Assembly (NCBI RefSeq): GCF_001420995.1
Contig: NZ_CP012184.1
Span: forward strand, 5,502,501 to 5,566,500
Direction of reading: 5' to 3'
DNA from: Pseudonocardia sp. EC080619-01
GTDB taxonomy: Bacteria > Actinomycetota > Actinomycetes > Mycobacteriales > Pseudonocardiaceae
Length of the DNA stretch: 64,000 bases
A program made the translations under genes and the position numbers. Of this stretch, positions 59,169 through 64,000 are shown in pieces (the stretch's first letter is position 1; the number at the start of each line of letters is the position of its first letter). The notes under the pieces are model-generated. The model had not been told where the DNA came from and made no database searches. It saw only the letters and a list, made by a program, of their open reading frames with translations.

Positions 59169-64000
<4,832 letters not shown>

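Overview
This window is very GC-rich, has strong third-position GC bias and uses GTG starts freely, so it comes from an actinomycete. Its core is a nystatin-type polyene macrolide gene cluster. The gene order and module content match the left part of the Streptomyces noursei nystatin cluster (nysF-G-H, nysDIII, nysI-J-K). A second, family-1 glycosyltransferase beside the transporter genes recalls the disaccharide polyenes of Pseudonocardia, so Pseudonocardia or a close relative is my best guess for the host. That assignment rests on synteny and recalled family knowledge, not on a search.

Layout. (1) 1-3467: genes unrelated to the polyene. A lipoprotein solute-binding protein ends in a strong terminator. 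It converges on a minus-strand acyl-CoA gene set (enoyl-CoA hydratase/isomerase, FabG-like reductase, MaoC-like hydratase). (2) 3468-6127: a type II NADH dehydrogenase gene flanked on both sides by unusual non-coding arrays. An 8-bp core recurs at a 20-bp period and flips orientation around a fixed dyad. (3) 6128-12738: a compact minus-strand operon, in order of transcription a heterodimeric ABC exporter (nysH/nysG-like), a metallophosphoesterase, a phosphopantetheinyl transferase and a glycosyltransferase. (4) 12739-14237: the divergent promoter region, GDP-mannose 4,6-dehydratase (nysDIII-like), and the promoter region of the PKS genes. Both promoter regions carry sites resembling the PAS-LuxR (PimM-type) operator. 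(5) 14238-64000: three collinear modular type I PKS genes. They correspond to nysI (six modules, 9-14), nysJ (three modules, 15-17) and nysK (module 18, cut by the window end).

How it works together. The PKS domains predict the polyol half of a nystatin-like aglycone. Module 9 makes the last polyene double bond. Module 11 loads methylmalonate, giving the methyl later oxidised to the carboxyl. Module 13 has a dead KR, leaving the ketone that forms the hemiketal. Module 15 is fully reducing, and modules 17 and 18 carry dead DH domains. The PPTase would activate the carrier proteins, the dehydratase starts GDP-mycosamine, the exporter would remove the product, and the extra glycosyltransferase probably adds a second sugar. 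The loading and early modules (nysA-C), P450s, mycosaminyl transferase and regulators lie outside the window.

Most important anomaly: the nysI-like gene carries an in-frame TAA at 20637-20639, where every comparable KS here encodes Tyr (TAC). It splits a gene of about 9,535 codons inside KS10. Either the cluster is broken in this strain or there is a one-base sequence error. Most striking non-genic signal: the 20-bp-period inverted half-site arrays around the NADH dehydrogenase gene.
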